From assembly GCA_910584045.1 (NCBI GenBank), contig CAJTYO010000003.1:1-64000 (forward strand): a stretch of 64,000 nt of DNA, given 5' to 3'. Below, piece after piece: positions 8,195 to 15,910 of the stretch. The translations under genes and the position numbers were made by a program. Each line of letters opens with the position of its first letter. The first letter of the stretch is position 1. The notes below the pieces were generated by a model. The model was not told the DNA's origin. It saw nothing but the letters and a program-made list of their open reading frames with translations, and made no database searches. This DNA comes from an uncultured Oscillospiraceae bacterium (lineage in GTDB: Bacteria; Bacillota; Clostridia; Oscillospirales; Oscillospiraceae).

Positions 8195-8896
8195 TCACCT
8201 GAGGTCGCCGTACTTCCCATTTTTAACGTCTCCCGCTACCTTTCCATCCACCAGCGTGATCACACGCCGCCGCAGAATGTTCACATACTGACTGGCGTGG
8301 GTGGCCATGACAATGGTGGTTCCATGGGTATTCAGCTCCGTGAGCAGATGCAGCAGATCCCATATCACATCGTCATCCAAGTTCGCCGTCAGTTCATCCA
8401 GCAGCAGGATGGATGGGCTGTTGATCACCGCTCGGGCCAACTCCACCCGCCGGCTCTCGCCGATGGACAGCTCAGCGGGATAGCAGGCCTCCACGCCGGG
8501 CAGACCCACAATGCCCAGGGCCTTTTTCACCGCCTCCCGCCCCTTGCGCCGCATCATACCGGCGGCGCTGGCGGCCAGCATCAAATTTTCTCCCACGGTC
8601 CGCTTGCGGATGAGCAGTCCCTGCTGGCTGACCACTCCAAAGGTGCGGGCCGCCCGGACGCGCCACGGGCCGATCAGCCGGGCCATATTCGCGCCGTTGA
8701 GGCACACGGTGCCCTCCTCCGGGACGATCTCCCCGCCCATCAGCTTCAGCAGGGTGCTCTTTCCCGCGCCGCTGCTGCCGATCAAAAAGACGAACTCCCC
8801 CTGCTCTACCGTGAGGCTCACATCCTGCAGGGCGTAGTTGGCGCGCTTCTCCTCGATATATCGCTTTGACACGTGTTCCAGACGAATTTCCGCCAT
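8195..8896 (-). CDS. FtsE-like ABC transporter ATP-binding protein
   Basis: A 233-residue ABC ATPase of the FtsE/LolD type. Walker A (GSSGAGKST), a signature with one change (LSIGESRRVELARA, Ile for the usual Gly), Walker B (ILLLDELT) and the H-loop (MATH) are present. FtsE works with the membrane protein FtsX to control cell-wall hydrolases at division. No ftsX or other permease gene is nearby, so its partner is encoded elsewhere or it has another use. SD (GGGAGG) is distant from ATG 8896. It lies in the late flagellar series between a FliT-like gene and mcp. Confidence 0.8.
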   Translation of the reverse strand: MAEIRLEHVSKRYIEEKRANYALQDVSLTVEQGEFVFLIGSSGAGKSTLLKLMGGEIVPEEGTVCLNGANMARLIGPWRVRAARTFGVVSQQGLLIRKRTVGENLMLAASAAGMMRRKGREAVKKALGIVGLPGVEACYPAELSIGESRRVELARAVINSPSILLLDELTANLDDDVIWDLLHLLTELNTHGTTIVMATHASQYVNILRRRVITLVDGKVAGDVKNGKYGDLR

Positions 8897-8932
8897 TACG
8901 CGGCGCCGCCTCCCGTTCTTGCAAGCGTGCCT

Positions 8933-8961
8933 GTTCCGCCGGCCCTAAAAGCCGGCGGAAC
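8933..8961 (-). other. Perfect 11-bp hairpin between the FliT-like gene and ftsE-like gene
   Basis: Bases 8933-8943 pair with 8951-8961 around a 7-base loop. There is no U-tract on the minus strand, so it probably does not stop transcription fully. It divides the 152-base gap between 9049 and 8896. Confidence 0.5.
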
Positions 8962-9048
8962 AAACCGCAGCTTCTTACTCAGGAAGAGGGGGCGGGCCGG
9001 CTGCTCCGGTCCGGTTCTTCCCGTTTGCCCCGCCGGCAGGACAAGTCC

Positions 9049-9450
9049 TCAGTCAGGCGGAAGCTGTTGGTAAAACGAATGCTCGCCCGCCATGCGCAGG
9101 CTCAGCCGGCGGTCCATCTCCACCACCTGCTCCAGCAGACGGCGGGTCTTGCCCACCTGCTCGGCGTAGATGCGCTGGCCGTCATCTCGGGGCTCCTCGC
9201 CCCGCCGCAGGGCCGTCACCATCGCCCGGCCCTCCCCATCCAAGGCGGCGGCGCGGGTTTTACCGCTGCTGTCCACCTCGGCCAGCTGCCGGATGGGATC
9301 GTGGCGCATGGCCACCAGCATCCGGGCGGCCACCTGGTCGTTGCGGTCCAGGCTCTCGGCCAGCTGCCGGGTCACGTCCTGGACCTCTACCAGGTAATTA
9401 TACTTCTTTCTCTCTAGAACTGTCAACTCCAACCAGTCATCCCGGGTCAT
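9049..9450 (-). CDS. Possible FliT/FlgN-like flagellar chaperone
   Basis: A 133-residue, mostly helical, charged protein with no motif I can name. The start overlaps the fliS stop by four bases (ATGA), so it is translationally coupled to fliS. In Bacillus and other bacteria this position after fliS is taken by fliT, a small helical chaperone of the filament cap. The sequence is only weakly similar by eye, so the name rests mainly on position, size and predicted helicity. Confidence 0.5.
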   Translation of the reverse strand: MTRDDWLELTVLERKKYNYLVEVQDVTRQLAESLDRNDQVAARMLVAMRHDPIRQLAEVDSSGKTRAAALDGEGRAMVTALRRGEEPRDDGQRIYAEQVGKTRRLLEQVVEMDRRLSLRMAGEHSFYQQLPPD

Positions 9451-9836
9451 ATTTGTCCGCCTTTCCCTGTGCTGCTGTTTCTCTCTGCGATATGAAAGGC
9501 GTCGCGCATATCCGCCAGCATAGGACGCAGCCGCTCCAGCTCCGCCTTATTCCGGCCGATTTTGATCCGGCCCAGCTGATAGGTGAAAAAGTCGTACATC
9601 CGGCTGAGATCCCGGCTGATGGGGTACTGCCGGTCCAGGGTCTCGTCCAGATAGTTGACGATGTCGGTACACCGGTCCACAGCAGCCTCGAAGGTGGGGT
9701 AGTCCTCCTTCTCCAGAGCAATGGAGGCCATGGTCGCCCGTTTGACCAATTCATCGTACAGCAGCAGCAACAGCTCGCTGGGGGTCATGGAGCCCACGGA
9801 CTGCTGTTTGTACTGCTGATAGCCTCTCCTATCCAT
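9447..9836 (-). CDS. fliS: Flagellin export chaperone FliS
   Basis: A 129-residue cytoplasmic chaperone that binds the flagellin C-terminus and prevents early polymerisation. The family pattern is clear: YQQYKQQSVGSMTPSELLLLLYDELV at the N-terminus and YDFFTYQLGRIKIGR in the middle. Length is typical. It lies 33 bases after fliD and overlaps the next gene by four bases. FliS may also take part in the FliW/CsrA circuit that counts flagellin; both partners are encoded in this window. Confidence 0.95.
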   Translation of the reverse strand: MDRRGYQQYKQQSVGSMTPSELLLLLYDELVKRATMASIALEKEDYPTFEAAVDRCTDIVNYLDETLDRQYPISRDLSRMYDFFTYQLGRIKIGRNKAELERLRPMLADMRDAFHIAERNSSTGKGGQI

Positions 9837-9869
9837 AATAGGGGCCGCTCCTTTCTGTCATCCGGCGTA

Positions 9870-12689
9870 TCAGCCGCCCATCAGGCCGGCCAGTGTGGAG
9901 CTTTGAGAGTTCATCTGGTAGATGAGCGTCTCCAGCTTGCTGAACATACTGGTGTATTTATCCACCTGTGCAGACAGCTTATCCTGCCACTTCTCGATAT
10001 CCGTATAGATGCCGTCAATCTGGTTCTGCCAGTTGTTGTTCATCAGGGTCAGAGAGCTCAGAGGCGTACCGGCCTGCTGAACCAGGATACCCTTGGTGGC
10101 GCCGGTGATACCCGCGTAACGGTCCAGCTGAGTCTTCATGCCCTGCATAATGCCGTTGGAGGCGCCGCCGGCCTCGGAGGAGCGGGTGAAGAGGTCCGCC
10201 ACCGCGTCGGGGTCGCTATCCAGCATGGAGCGCAGCTTGCTCTCATCCAGAGTGATGGAGGAGGAGCCGTCGGTGGAGGAGAAGTCCATGGTGATGCCCA
10301 TCTGCCGCAGCAGAGCTCCATCCTCTCCGCCGGGAGAGAAGACAGCGAGCATCCGGTCGTACAGGGCGGAGAGGTTGGTGTCGCTGAACAGCAGACCCTG
10401 CTTGGCTTTCTCCTCATACTTCTGGATGGCGCTCTCGCTCATGGTGGCCTTATCCTCGTCGGTGAGGGGCTCATAGGACTTGAACGAACCGTTGGACTTA
10501 TAGGGCAGGGTGGCATACTGGCCGCGGATCTCCGACATCATCTCATTGTAGTCGGCGATCATACTCTTTACCGCATCAACGATCTTGTCGGAATCGGTGC
10601 TGCGATGGAAGGTCACCGGCTCGCCGCCCTCGAAAGTCTCCTTGAAATTCAGGGTCATGCCGTCAATGTTGACGCTGTTGCTGGGGCGGGTCATGGTCAG
10701 CGTCTCACCGTTGACCTCCACCTCGAACTTGGCGTCCTGACCGGGGGTGTAGGAAATCTCAGGCGCGTACTTCTCATTGAATTCAAGCTCATAGCGCCCG
10801 AAGTCCGGGTCCGGATGATCGGCCCACATGTCCATATCGACCTTCGCGCCGCTCTTATCATCGGTTATTTCCAGCTCGCCCGTGTATTTATTGTAGGAGG
10901 CGGTATAACCGTGATTGAAAATAGAGCCGTTTAATTTCTCGGCAACGTCCTCAATCGTATCGTCCTTGTTCACCGTGATTGAATAGTAGCCACTGACTTC
11001 AGGGAATTTGAAATTCACCTTGTTACCGTCCAGCCAGGAGACGCCGTACGCCTCGCCAAAGGTGTAGTCGCTCTTGTCGCTGAGCTCGGTGGAACCGAAC
11101 ATCTCCTCCGCCAGGCCCCCGTCAATATTTATCTTCGTGTCAGCGCCGGTTTCCTTACTGGTGAAGGTGAACTGGCGGCTAGTCTGGGAGTAGCTGACCT
11201 TCACGCCGGCAGCGGTGTTGGCGTTGATGTCGCTTAGAATGTCGGAGAGCTTGGTGTCGCTGGTGTACTTGCCGATCTCCACGCCGTTGATGGTCAGGCT
11301 GCGCTTGACCTCATTGCCGTCGTAGTCCTTTATAAACGTGCCCGCAGGCAGGAGCTCGCCCAGGGTCTTGCTGGTATTGAGGTAGTTTGTGGCGCTGGTG
11401 CCGCCCAAACCCAGCGCACGGCCCGCGTCAGTGTCGATGATCAAGTTGGAGTTGTCAGGGGCCTGGAACTTCAGCTTCAGCTCGCCGCCCTCGCCCTCGT
11501 TAGTCACCTTGATCTTGCCGGCGAACTCGTCCTTGACGATCTCATTGACCATCTCGGCATACTTGTCGGCGCACTCCTCCTCGCTGAGGTCCTTATAGCG
11601 CTCGGTGAACTTGATGCCGGTGGAGCCGTCGTTCATCGTCACCTTCTCCGGCATGGCGAGGGAATATTTGCGGGTGGTGGTGCCGTCGTCGTTGGTCACA
11701 GTGCTGACGGATATCTTGGGCAGATACAGGCTCTTGCTCTTGCCGTCCAGGGAGATATTGATGGGCTGCTTGGAGATCGTCTCGGCCACGGTGGGGTGTA
11801 GGGTGAACTTCCCGCTCTTGGTCACGTCGATGGAGGCGGGCTTATCCTCCTCTGCATTCTCCAGATCCAGACCCAGCACACTCTCCACAGTGCCGCTGGC
11901 GCCGGAGAGGTACACGCTGTTGCCGCCGGTGCTCTTGTCCGCAAAGGTTATTTTACCGCCGCTGAGCTTTACGTCAATGAGCTCGCTGGCCGACTTGGTC
12001 TCGCCGCTGGAGAGGGTGATCTTGGCCTCGCTCAGCTTCTTGCTGATGACCTTCTCCAGCTCTGCGGCCCGCTCGGTAGCGGTCAGGGAGACCTCGTTGC
12101 CGCTGGCGTCCTTCTTGGTGTCGGGAATAATGTCCTTATTGGGATCGAAGACGATGCTGACAGTCTTTCCGCCGTAGTTCAGGGACAGGGAACCGGAAAG
12201 AGCGCCCATCTCCAACGTCTCGTCGAATTTCATGCCATCTCCGGTGATGGCGAAGCCGGAGTTGATACCCAGCAGGTTGCTGCTGGTAGTATACCGGGCG
12301 GCGGAGGCAAGTTGCTTGACGCTGTTGAGCTTCACGTCGCTGTCGGTACGACCGGAGGCGGTCACCTTGTCCTTGTTGGCCCCCATGGTTGCGATCTTGA
12401 CGGCGCTGCTGAAGAAGGATGCGCTCATCAAGTTGGTGGCGGAGCTATAGGAGGTATACTTGCTGGCAAAGGCGTTCATCTTAGTGATGATACTGCGGTA
12501 AGCCTCCTGTTTCCACTCCAGCTTGGTCGCCTTGTTGCTGAGGCTCTGGATTTTCTTCTGGTAGCTTTGTACCAGACCTTCGATCATGCTCTCAGTGTCC
12601 AAGCCGCTGGCCAGGCCGCTGATGACGTTGGCGCTGTTGTAGAGGCTGCTGGTCATGTTATTTCCACTGACGCCGCCGATAGATGCCAT
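9870..12689 (-). CDS. fliD: Flagellar filament cap protein FliD (enlarged)
   Basis: FliD (HAP2) caps the filament and guides flagellin folding. The N-terminus contains the hallmark ISGLASGLDTESMIEGL and a following coiled coil; the C-terminus (residues about 860-939) has the heptad-rich ending MNSQSSTLAGLMGG typical of FliD. At 939 residues it is nearly twice the usual 450-500, with the extra length in the Lys/Asp/Thr-rich middle exposed on the cap. The start is ATG 12689 with GGAGAG. A sigma-D type promoter lies at 12769-12795, divergent from parA. Confidence 0.93.
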   Translation of the reverse strand: MASIGGVSGNNMTSSLYNSANVISGLASGLDTESMIEGLVQSYQKKIQSLSNKATKLEWKQEAYRSIITKMNAFASKYTSYSSATNLMSASFFSSAVKIATMGANKDKVTASGRTDSDVKLNSVKQLASAARYTTSSNLLGINSGFAITGDGMKFDETLEMGALSGSLSLNYGGKTVSIVFDPNKDIIPDTKKDASGNEVSLTATERAAELEKVISKKLSEAKITLSSGETKSASELIDVKLSGGKITFADKSTGGNSVYLSGASGTVESVLGLDLENAEEDKPASIDVTKSGKFTLHPTVAETISKQPINISLDGKSKSLYLPKISVSTVTNDDGTTTRKYSLAMPEKVTMNDGSTGIKFTERYKDLSEEECADKYAEMVNEIVKDEFAGKIKVTNEGEGGELKLKFQAPDNSNLIIDTDAGRALGLGGTSATNYLNTSKTLGELLPAGTFIKDYDGNEVKRSLTINGVEIGKYTSDTKLSDILSDINANTAAGVKVSYSQTSRQFTFTSKETGADTKINIDGGLAEEMFGSTELSDKSDYTFGEAYGVSWLDGNKVNFKFPEVSGYYSITVNKDDTIEDVAEKLNGSIFNHGYTASYNKYTGELEITDDKSGAKVDMDMWADHPDPDFGRYELEFNEKYAPEISYTPGQDAKFEVEVNGETLTMTRPSNSVNIDGMTLNFKETFEGGEPVTFHRSTDSDKIVDAVKSMIADYNEMMSEIRGQYATLPYKSNGSFKSYEPLTDEDKATMSESAIQKYEEKAKQGLLFSDTNLSALYDRMLAVFSPGGEDGALLRQMGITMDFSSTDGSSSITLDESKLRSMLDSDPDAVADLFTRSSEAGGASNGIMQGMKTQLDRYAGITGATKGILVQQAGTPLSSLTLMNNNWQNQIDGIYTDIEKWQDKLSAQVDKYTSMFSKLETLIYQMNSQSSTLAGLMGG

Positions 12690-12759
12690 GTCAATCTCTC
12701 CTTTATCATGAAGTCACACGGATATTTTCGAAAATTTACAGAAAAAGAGAATATCCCTC

Positions 12760-12788
12760 TGTACTTTTTTATCGTCACGTAGTATAGT
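12760..12788 (+). promoter_or_regulatory. Weak sigma-A type promoter of parA, overlapping the fliD promoter
   Basis: TGTACT (12760-12765) is 17 bases from TATAGT (12783-12788). Its -10 touches the -35 of the divergent fliD promoter at base 12788, so both cannot be occupied easily at once. The -35 match is poor. Confidence 0.45.
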
Positions 12789-12795
12789 AAAGTTA
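12769..12795 (-). promoter_or_regulatory. Sigma-D (sigma-28) type promoter of fliD
   Basis: On the minus strand TAACTTTA (12788-12795) and GACGATAA (12769-12776) are separated by 11 bases. The -10 matches 7 of 8 positions of the flagellar consensus GCCGATAA and the -35 matches 5 of 8, with exact spacing. It lies about 80 bases upstream of fliD. Confidence 0.75.
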
Positions 12796-12834
12796 AGAGC
12801 CACTGAAAAGATTTTGCAGAGCGGAGGGGATATT

Positions 12835-13599
12835 TTGTCTGCTGTTATCGCAATCACAAACCAAAAGGGCGGCGTGGGGAAAACCACCACCTCCTGCGCC
12901 CTGCTGGCCGGCCTGCATCAGATGGGCCGCCGGGTGCTGGGCGTGGACCTGGACCCCCAGGGAAGCCTGGGCTTCTGTCTGGGACTGGATATAGACAACT
13001 GCGCCACCGTCTATGACGTAATGAAGGGCGCGCGCAATATCAGGGAAGTCATCGTACCCTCAGAGTGCGGAGACATCCTGCCAAGCAACATCCTGCTCAG
13101 CGCCGCCGAACTGGAATTTAACCGGGCGGGCCGGGAATTCCTGCTGAAAAACGCACTGGCAGAGGTGCAGGACGATTACGACTATATCATCGTGGACACA
13201 CCGCCGGCCTTGAACGTGCTGACGGTGAACGCCTACGTGGTTTCCGACGGGCTCATCATCCCGATGGCCCCGGAAATTCTCAGCCTGCTGGGCGTGGCCC
13301 AGATCCGGGAGACCATCGACACCGTCCGCCGCTGCTACAACTCACGTCTGAAGGTGTTGGGCATCCTGCTCAACAAATACAACCAGCGCTTTACCCTCAA
13401 CCGAGAGGTGCTGGATATGGCCGGTCAGATCGCCGCCCAGCTGGACACAACGGTCTTCGAGGCCAAGGTCCGCACCAGCGTCTCGGTGGCGGAGGCCCCC
13501 GCCCACGGGGAGAGCGTTTTAACCTATGCCCCCGCCTCCAAGCCGGCCTCGGACTTCCGGGCACTCATCAACGAGATCACCCGGGCGCTCCCCGTCTAA
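12835..13599 (+). CDS. ParA/Soj-family ATPase
   Basis: A 254-residue deviant Walker-A ATPase that positions cargo on the nucleoid or membrane. TNQKGGVGKTTTS is the signature P-loop with the extra Lys, DLDPQGSLG follows, and the switch-II DTPPALNVLT is present. There is no N-terminal HTH. No parB lies next to it; a ComFB-domain gene follows after 68 bases. Chemotaxis ParC and FlhG are ParA relatives that place chemoreceptor arrays or flagella, so a polarity role is possible. The start is TTG 12835, supported by GGAGGGG five bases upstream. Confidence 0.88.
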   Translation: MSAVIAITNQKGGVGKTTTSCALLAGLHQMGRRVLGVDLDPQGSLGFCLGLDIDNCATVYDVMKGARNIREVIVPSECGDILPSNILLSAAELEFNRAGREFLLKNALAEVQDDYDYIIVDTPPALNVLTVNAYVVSDGLIIPMAPEILSLLGVAQIRETIDTVRRCYNSRLKVLGILLNKYNQRFTLNREVLDMAGQIAAQLDTTVFEAKVRTSVSVAEAPAHGESVLTYAPASKPASDFRALINEITRALPV

Positions 13600-13667
13600 G
13601 CATCCGCCACAGGGCCGGGGAAGACCCGCAGTTCGTTTATGTTTAAGTTTAAGGAGAGATCATACCC

Positions 13668-14570
13668 ATGGCCACCTCAAAGAAAAACGCCAAAAGCAGC
13701 AAGACCGCCCACGTGCTGAACCTGCTCGCGCCGGGCGGAGATAGTGAGCCCATCCGGCCCCCCGCCGTCTCCCAGGCGGAGCCCGTGGAGCCGGCGGAGG
13801 CCGCCCCGGCGGACGCCCTCCCCATAGGAGAGAGCGCGGCGGAGACCGCCTCCCGCCCCCTGGCGCCGCCCATTCTGGAGGTCGCCCGCAGCAACGATGA
13901 GCAGGTATCCCTGCAAATCAAGGACGCACTGGAGAGCGAGCTTCTCGCCGAGCTGACCGATGCTCCACAGCCTTCAGAGGCGAAGCCGGAAACTGAATTT
14001 GAACTAGAGCCGGAATCGGAGCTGGAGCCTGAGGCCGAGCCTGAACCGGAGCGTGAACCCGAGCCGGAACCGGAGCCGGAGCCGGAGCCGGAACCCGAGC
14101 CGGAGCCGGAGCCCGAACCCGAGCCGGAACCGGAACCGGAACCCGAACCGGAGCCGGAGCCGGAACCCGAACCGGAGCCGGAGCCGGAACCCGAACCGGA
14201 GCCGGAGCCGGAACCCGAACCGGAGCCGGAGCCAAAGCCGGAGCCTAGGCCTGCCCCTAAACTTGCCCCTGCACCCGATCCTGACGAATTGATCGTGGTC
14301 AACGTGATGGAAGCTTTGGTTGAAGAAAAAGCTCCACGGTATATTCAGATGTTCGGGCTGTGCCCCTGTACGCGCTGTGCGGCAGATGTAAAAGCGCTGA
14401 CGCTGACCAATCTCCAGCCCTCATACATTGTACGCCGCCGGGCGGAGGCCCATGCCATGGTCACCGTCTACGAGAGCCGCTACAACAGCACTATTTTTGC
14501 CCAGCTTACCCGTGCCTGCAAGATTGTCATGGATAGTCCCCGGCACGACCGGGGGCAACAGCTTCTGTAA
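13668..14570 (+). CDS. ComFB-domain protein with a long Glu-Pro repeat
   Basis: A 300-residue protein. Residues 1-100 are Ala/Pro-rich without motifs; about 104-192 is an almost pure EP repeat; about 205-300 is a ComFB domain with [14 protein letters not shown] and the Cys cluster CPCTRC followed by [14 protein letters not shown]. ComFB is named from the Bacillus competence locus, and family members have been reported as cyclic-dinucleotide receptors; whether this one binds is unknown. The EP rod would hold the domain away from its N-terminus. It follows parA in the same direction and ends at a strong bidirectional terminator. SD AAGGAGAG precedes ATG 13668. Confidence 0.8.
   Translation: MATSKKNAKSSKTAHVLNLLAPGGDSEPIRPPAVSQAEPVEPAEAAPADALPIGESAAETASRPLAPPILEVARSNDEQVSLQIKDALESELLAELTDAPQPSEAKPETEFELEPESELEPEAEPEPEREPEPEPEPEPEPEPEPEPEPEPEPEPEPEPEPEPEPEPEPEPEPEPEPEPEPEPEPEPEPKPEPRPAPKLAPAPDPDELIVVNVMEALVEEKAPRYIQMFGLCPCTRCAADVKALTLTNLQPSYIVRRRAEAHAMVTVYESRYNSTIFAQLTRACKIVMDSPRHDRGQQLL
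13980..14245 (+). repeat. In-frame Glu-Pro coding repeat
   Basis: Short tandem units alternating GAG/GAA and CCG/CCC codons encode about 40 Glu-Pro pairs inside the ComFB-domain gene. The tract begins imperfectly (Glu-Leu-Glu-Pro) and becomes regular after 14050. Such tracts can expand or contract by slippage in multiples of six bases without breaking the frame. Confidence 0.9.
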
Positions 14571-14575
14571 ATGTA

Positions 14576-14609
14576 AAAAGACCGTACCTCCTTTGGGGTA
14601 CGGTCTTTT
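14576..14609. terminator. Bidirectional terminator between comFB and EAL-HDOD genes
   Basis: A perfect 13-bp stem (14576-14588 with 14597-14609) has four A at the left end and four T at the right end. It lies between two convergent stops and should serve both the parA-comFB transcript and the 3' end of the main fla/che operon. Confidence 0.85.
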
Positions 14610-14614
14610 CCGCA

Positions 14615-15895
14615 TTATTGGCCGGGCGTTTCCTCTTCACCGGCCTCGCCGGTGCTGATAATCTGCCGCCAGATATTGTCGACCTCGTCCAAGCACTGGA
14701 AATAAATCTCCGGCAGACGGTCTGTAGGCAGGCCCAGCTCCTCTCCCAAGCGGTTGATGGCTGCCCAGTCCGCCCGCTCATAGGCCAGGATCAAATCGTA
14801 CAGCAGTCCACAGCGCCCCTCGTGGTTGAGCAGTGCGTCCTTCACATCCAAAGAGATGGCGACCTCCGAGAGGATGTCCTCCAGAGGCGCGGCAATCAAA
14901 AATTGCAGCGTAGAGAACATGCCCATCAGATAGGCGTCGTTGCGGTTGATAGGCATATTTTTAGCGTAGCGCATCAGCTCACTGGCAAAGCTGGCACGGG
15001 TGAAGGAGAGCTTGAGCATCTCCTCCTGACTCTCGTCCAGCTCCCCCTTCTCATCGCGGCAGCCCATCAGATAAATCCACTGCCGCAGCTGCCCCAGCCC
15101 CAGAATCGTTACCGCCTGATGGACGTTGGTGGCCCGGTTGCGTAAAGCAAAGTAGGCCGAATTGACAATACGCAGCAGACTGTAAGTCAGCGTAGCGTCC
15201 ATGGAGATGATCTGCTCAATCTCATCCACCTCCGGCTCGTCCTTGGTAATGGCCACCAGCAGACGGAAGAAGTTACTCTGCAGATAGCTGCTGGAGTGGA
15301 CGGCGGTGAACATCTGCTCGGCGGCGTAGCGGCCGCACATGGCATCCGCACCGAGGATAAACGCCTTTTGATAGAGCTCCTCGGTGTCCACACCTGTGGC
15401 CACGCACTTCTTCCCCATACTGTGAACCATCTCCGCCAGACGGCGCACGCCGGCATCCTCGGCATGGCGCAAATCTACCAGGACATAGTCAAACTGCCGC
15501 AGATTGGAGATAAACCGAGGCGCAAACTGGAAGTCCTTTACCGCCACTCGGTACCCCTCCTGGCGATAACGCTCCACAAAGCGCATGGCCAGAGGGTGGA
15601 TGATAACGCTCTCCCCCACCACGATGACCAGCTCCTCTGGAGCGAAGAGCTTGGGCGTCTGCTTCATGAGCAGATTGGTGGTGAAGGTCATAAAGTTCAG
15701 CGCACCCTTCAGAGTCTGGTCGGTGGCCTGGGTCAGGAAGTTATAAATTGTCTCCGCCGCCGCGAAATCCTGGCCGTTTTCCCCGCCGTAGCCGGCATCC
15801 TCGCCGGTATAGCGGATCTCATAGCCCAGAACCGCACCCTGCAGGTCCTTGATGGGCTGGCGCACAATGTATTTGGTCTTGGCGAAATTGGCCAT
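14615..15895 (-). CDS. EAL-HDOD signalling protein (degenerate EAL)
   Basis: A 426-residue YuxH-type protein: an N-terminal EAL-like domain (about 1-200) and a C-terminal HDOD domain (about 205-400). The EAL signature is replaced by GYEIRYTG and the metal-binding residues of active phosphodiesterases are not apparent, so it probably does not cleave c-di-GMP. HDOD carries the usual NSAYFALRNRATNVHQAVTI-type core. Relatives act as adaptor or regulatory proteins of motility and biofilm. It is the last gene of the main operon, 15 bases after cheV. SD GGAGGAG precedes ATG 15895. Confidence 0.85.
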   Translation of the reverse strand: MANFAKTKYIVRQPIKDLQGAVLGYEIRYTGEDAGYGGENGQDFAAAETIYNFLTQATDQTLKGALNFMTFTTNLLMKQTPKLFAPEELVIVVGESVIIHPLAMRFVERYRQEGYRVAVKDFQFAPRFISNLRQFDYVLVDLRHAEDAGVRRLAEMVHSMGKKCVATGVDTEELYQKAFILGADAMCGRYAAEQMFTAVHSSSYLQSNFFRLLVAITKDEPEVDEIEQIISMDATLTYSLLRIVNSAYFALRNRATNVHQAVTILGLGQLRQWIYLMGCRDEKGELDESQEEMLKLSFTRASFASELMRYAKNMPINRNDAYLMGMFSTLQFLIAAPLEDILSEVAISLDVKDALLNHEGRCGLLYDLILAYERADWAAINRLGEELGLPTDRLPEIYFQCLDEVDNIWRQIISTGEAGEEETPGQ

Positions 15896-15910
15896 AGTGC
15901 TTTCTCCTCC

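Noticed and set aside
13649..14302. A long minus-strand reading frame of Gly-Ser repeats opposite the ComFB gene
   Set aside because: It is the mirror of the Glu-Pro codon repeat, lacks an SD, and has no recognisable domain; the plus frame ends with a real ComFB domain.
14615..15895. Active c-di-GMP phosphodiesterase
   Set aside because: The EAL signature and metal ligands are not present, so only a degenerate EAL domain is claimed.
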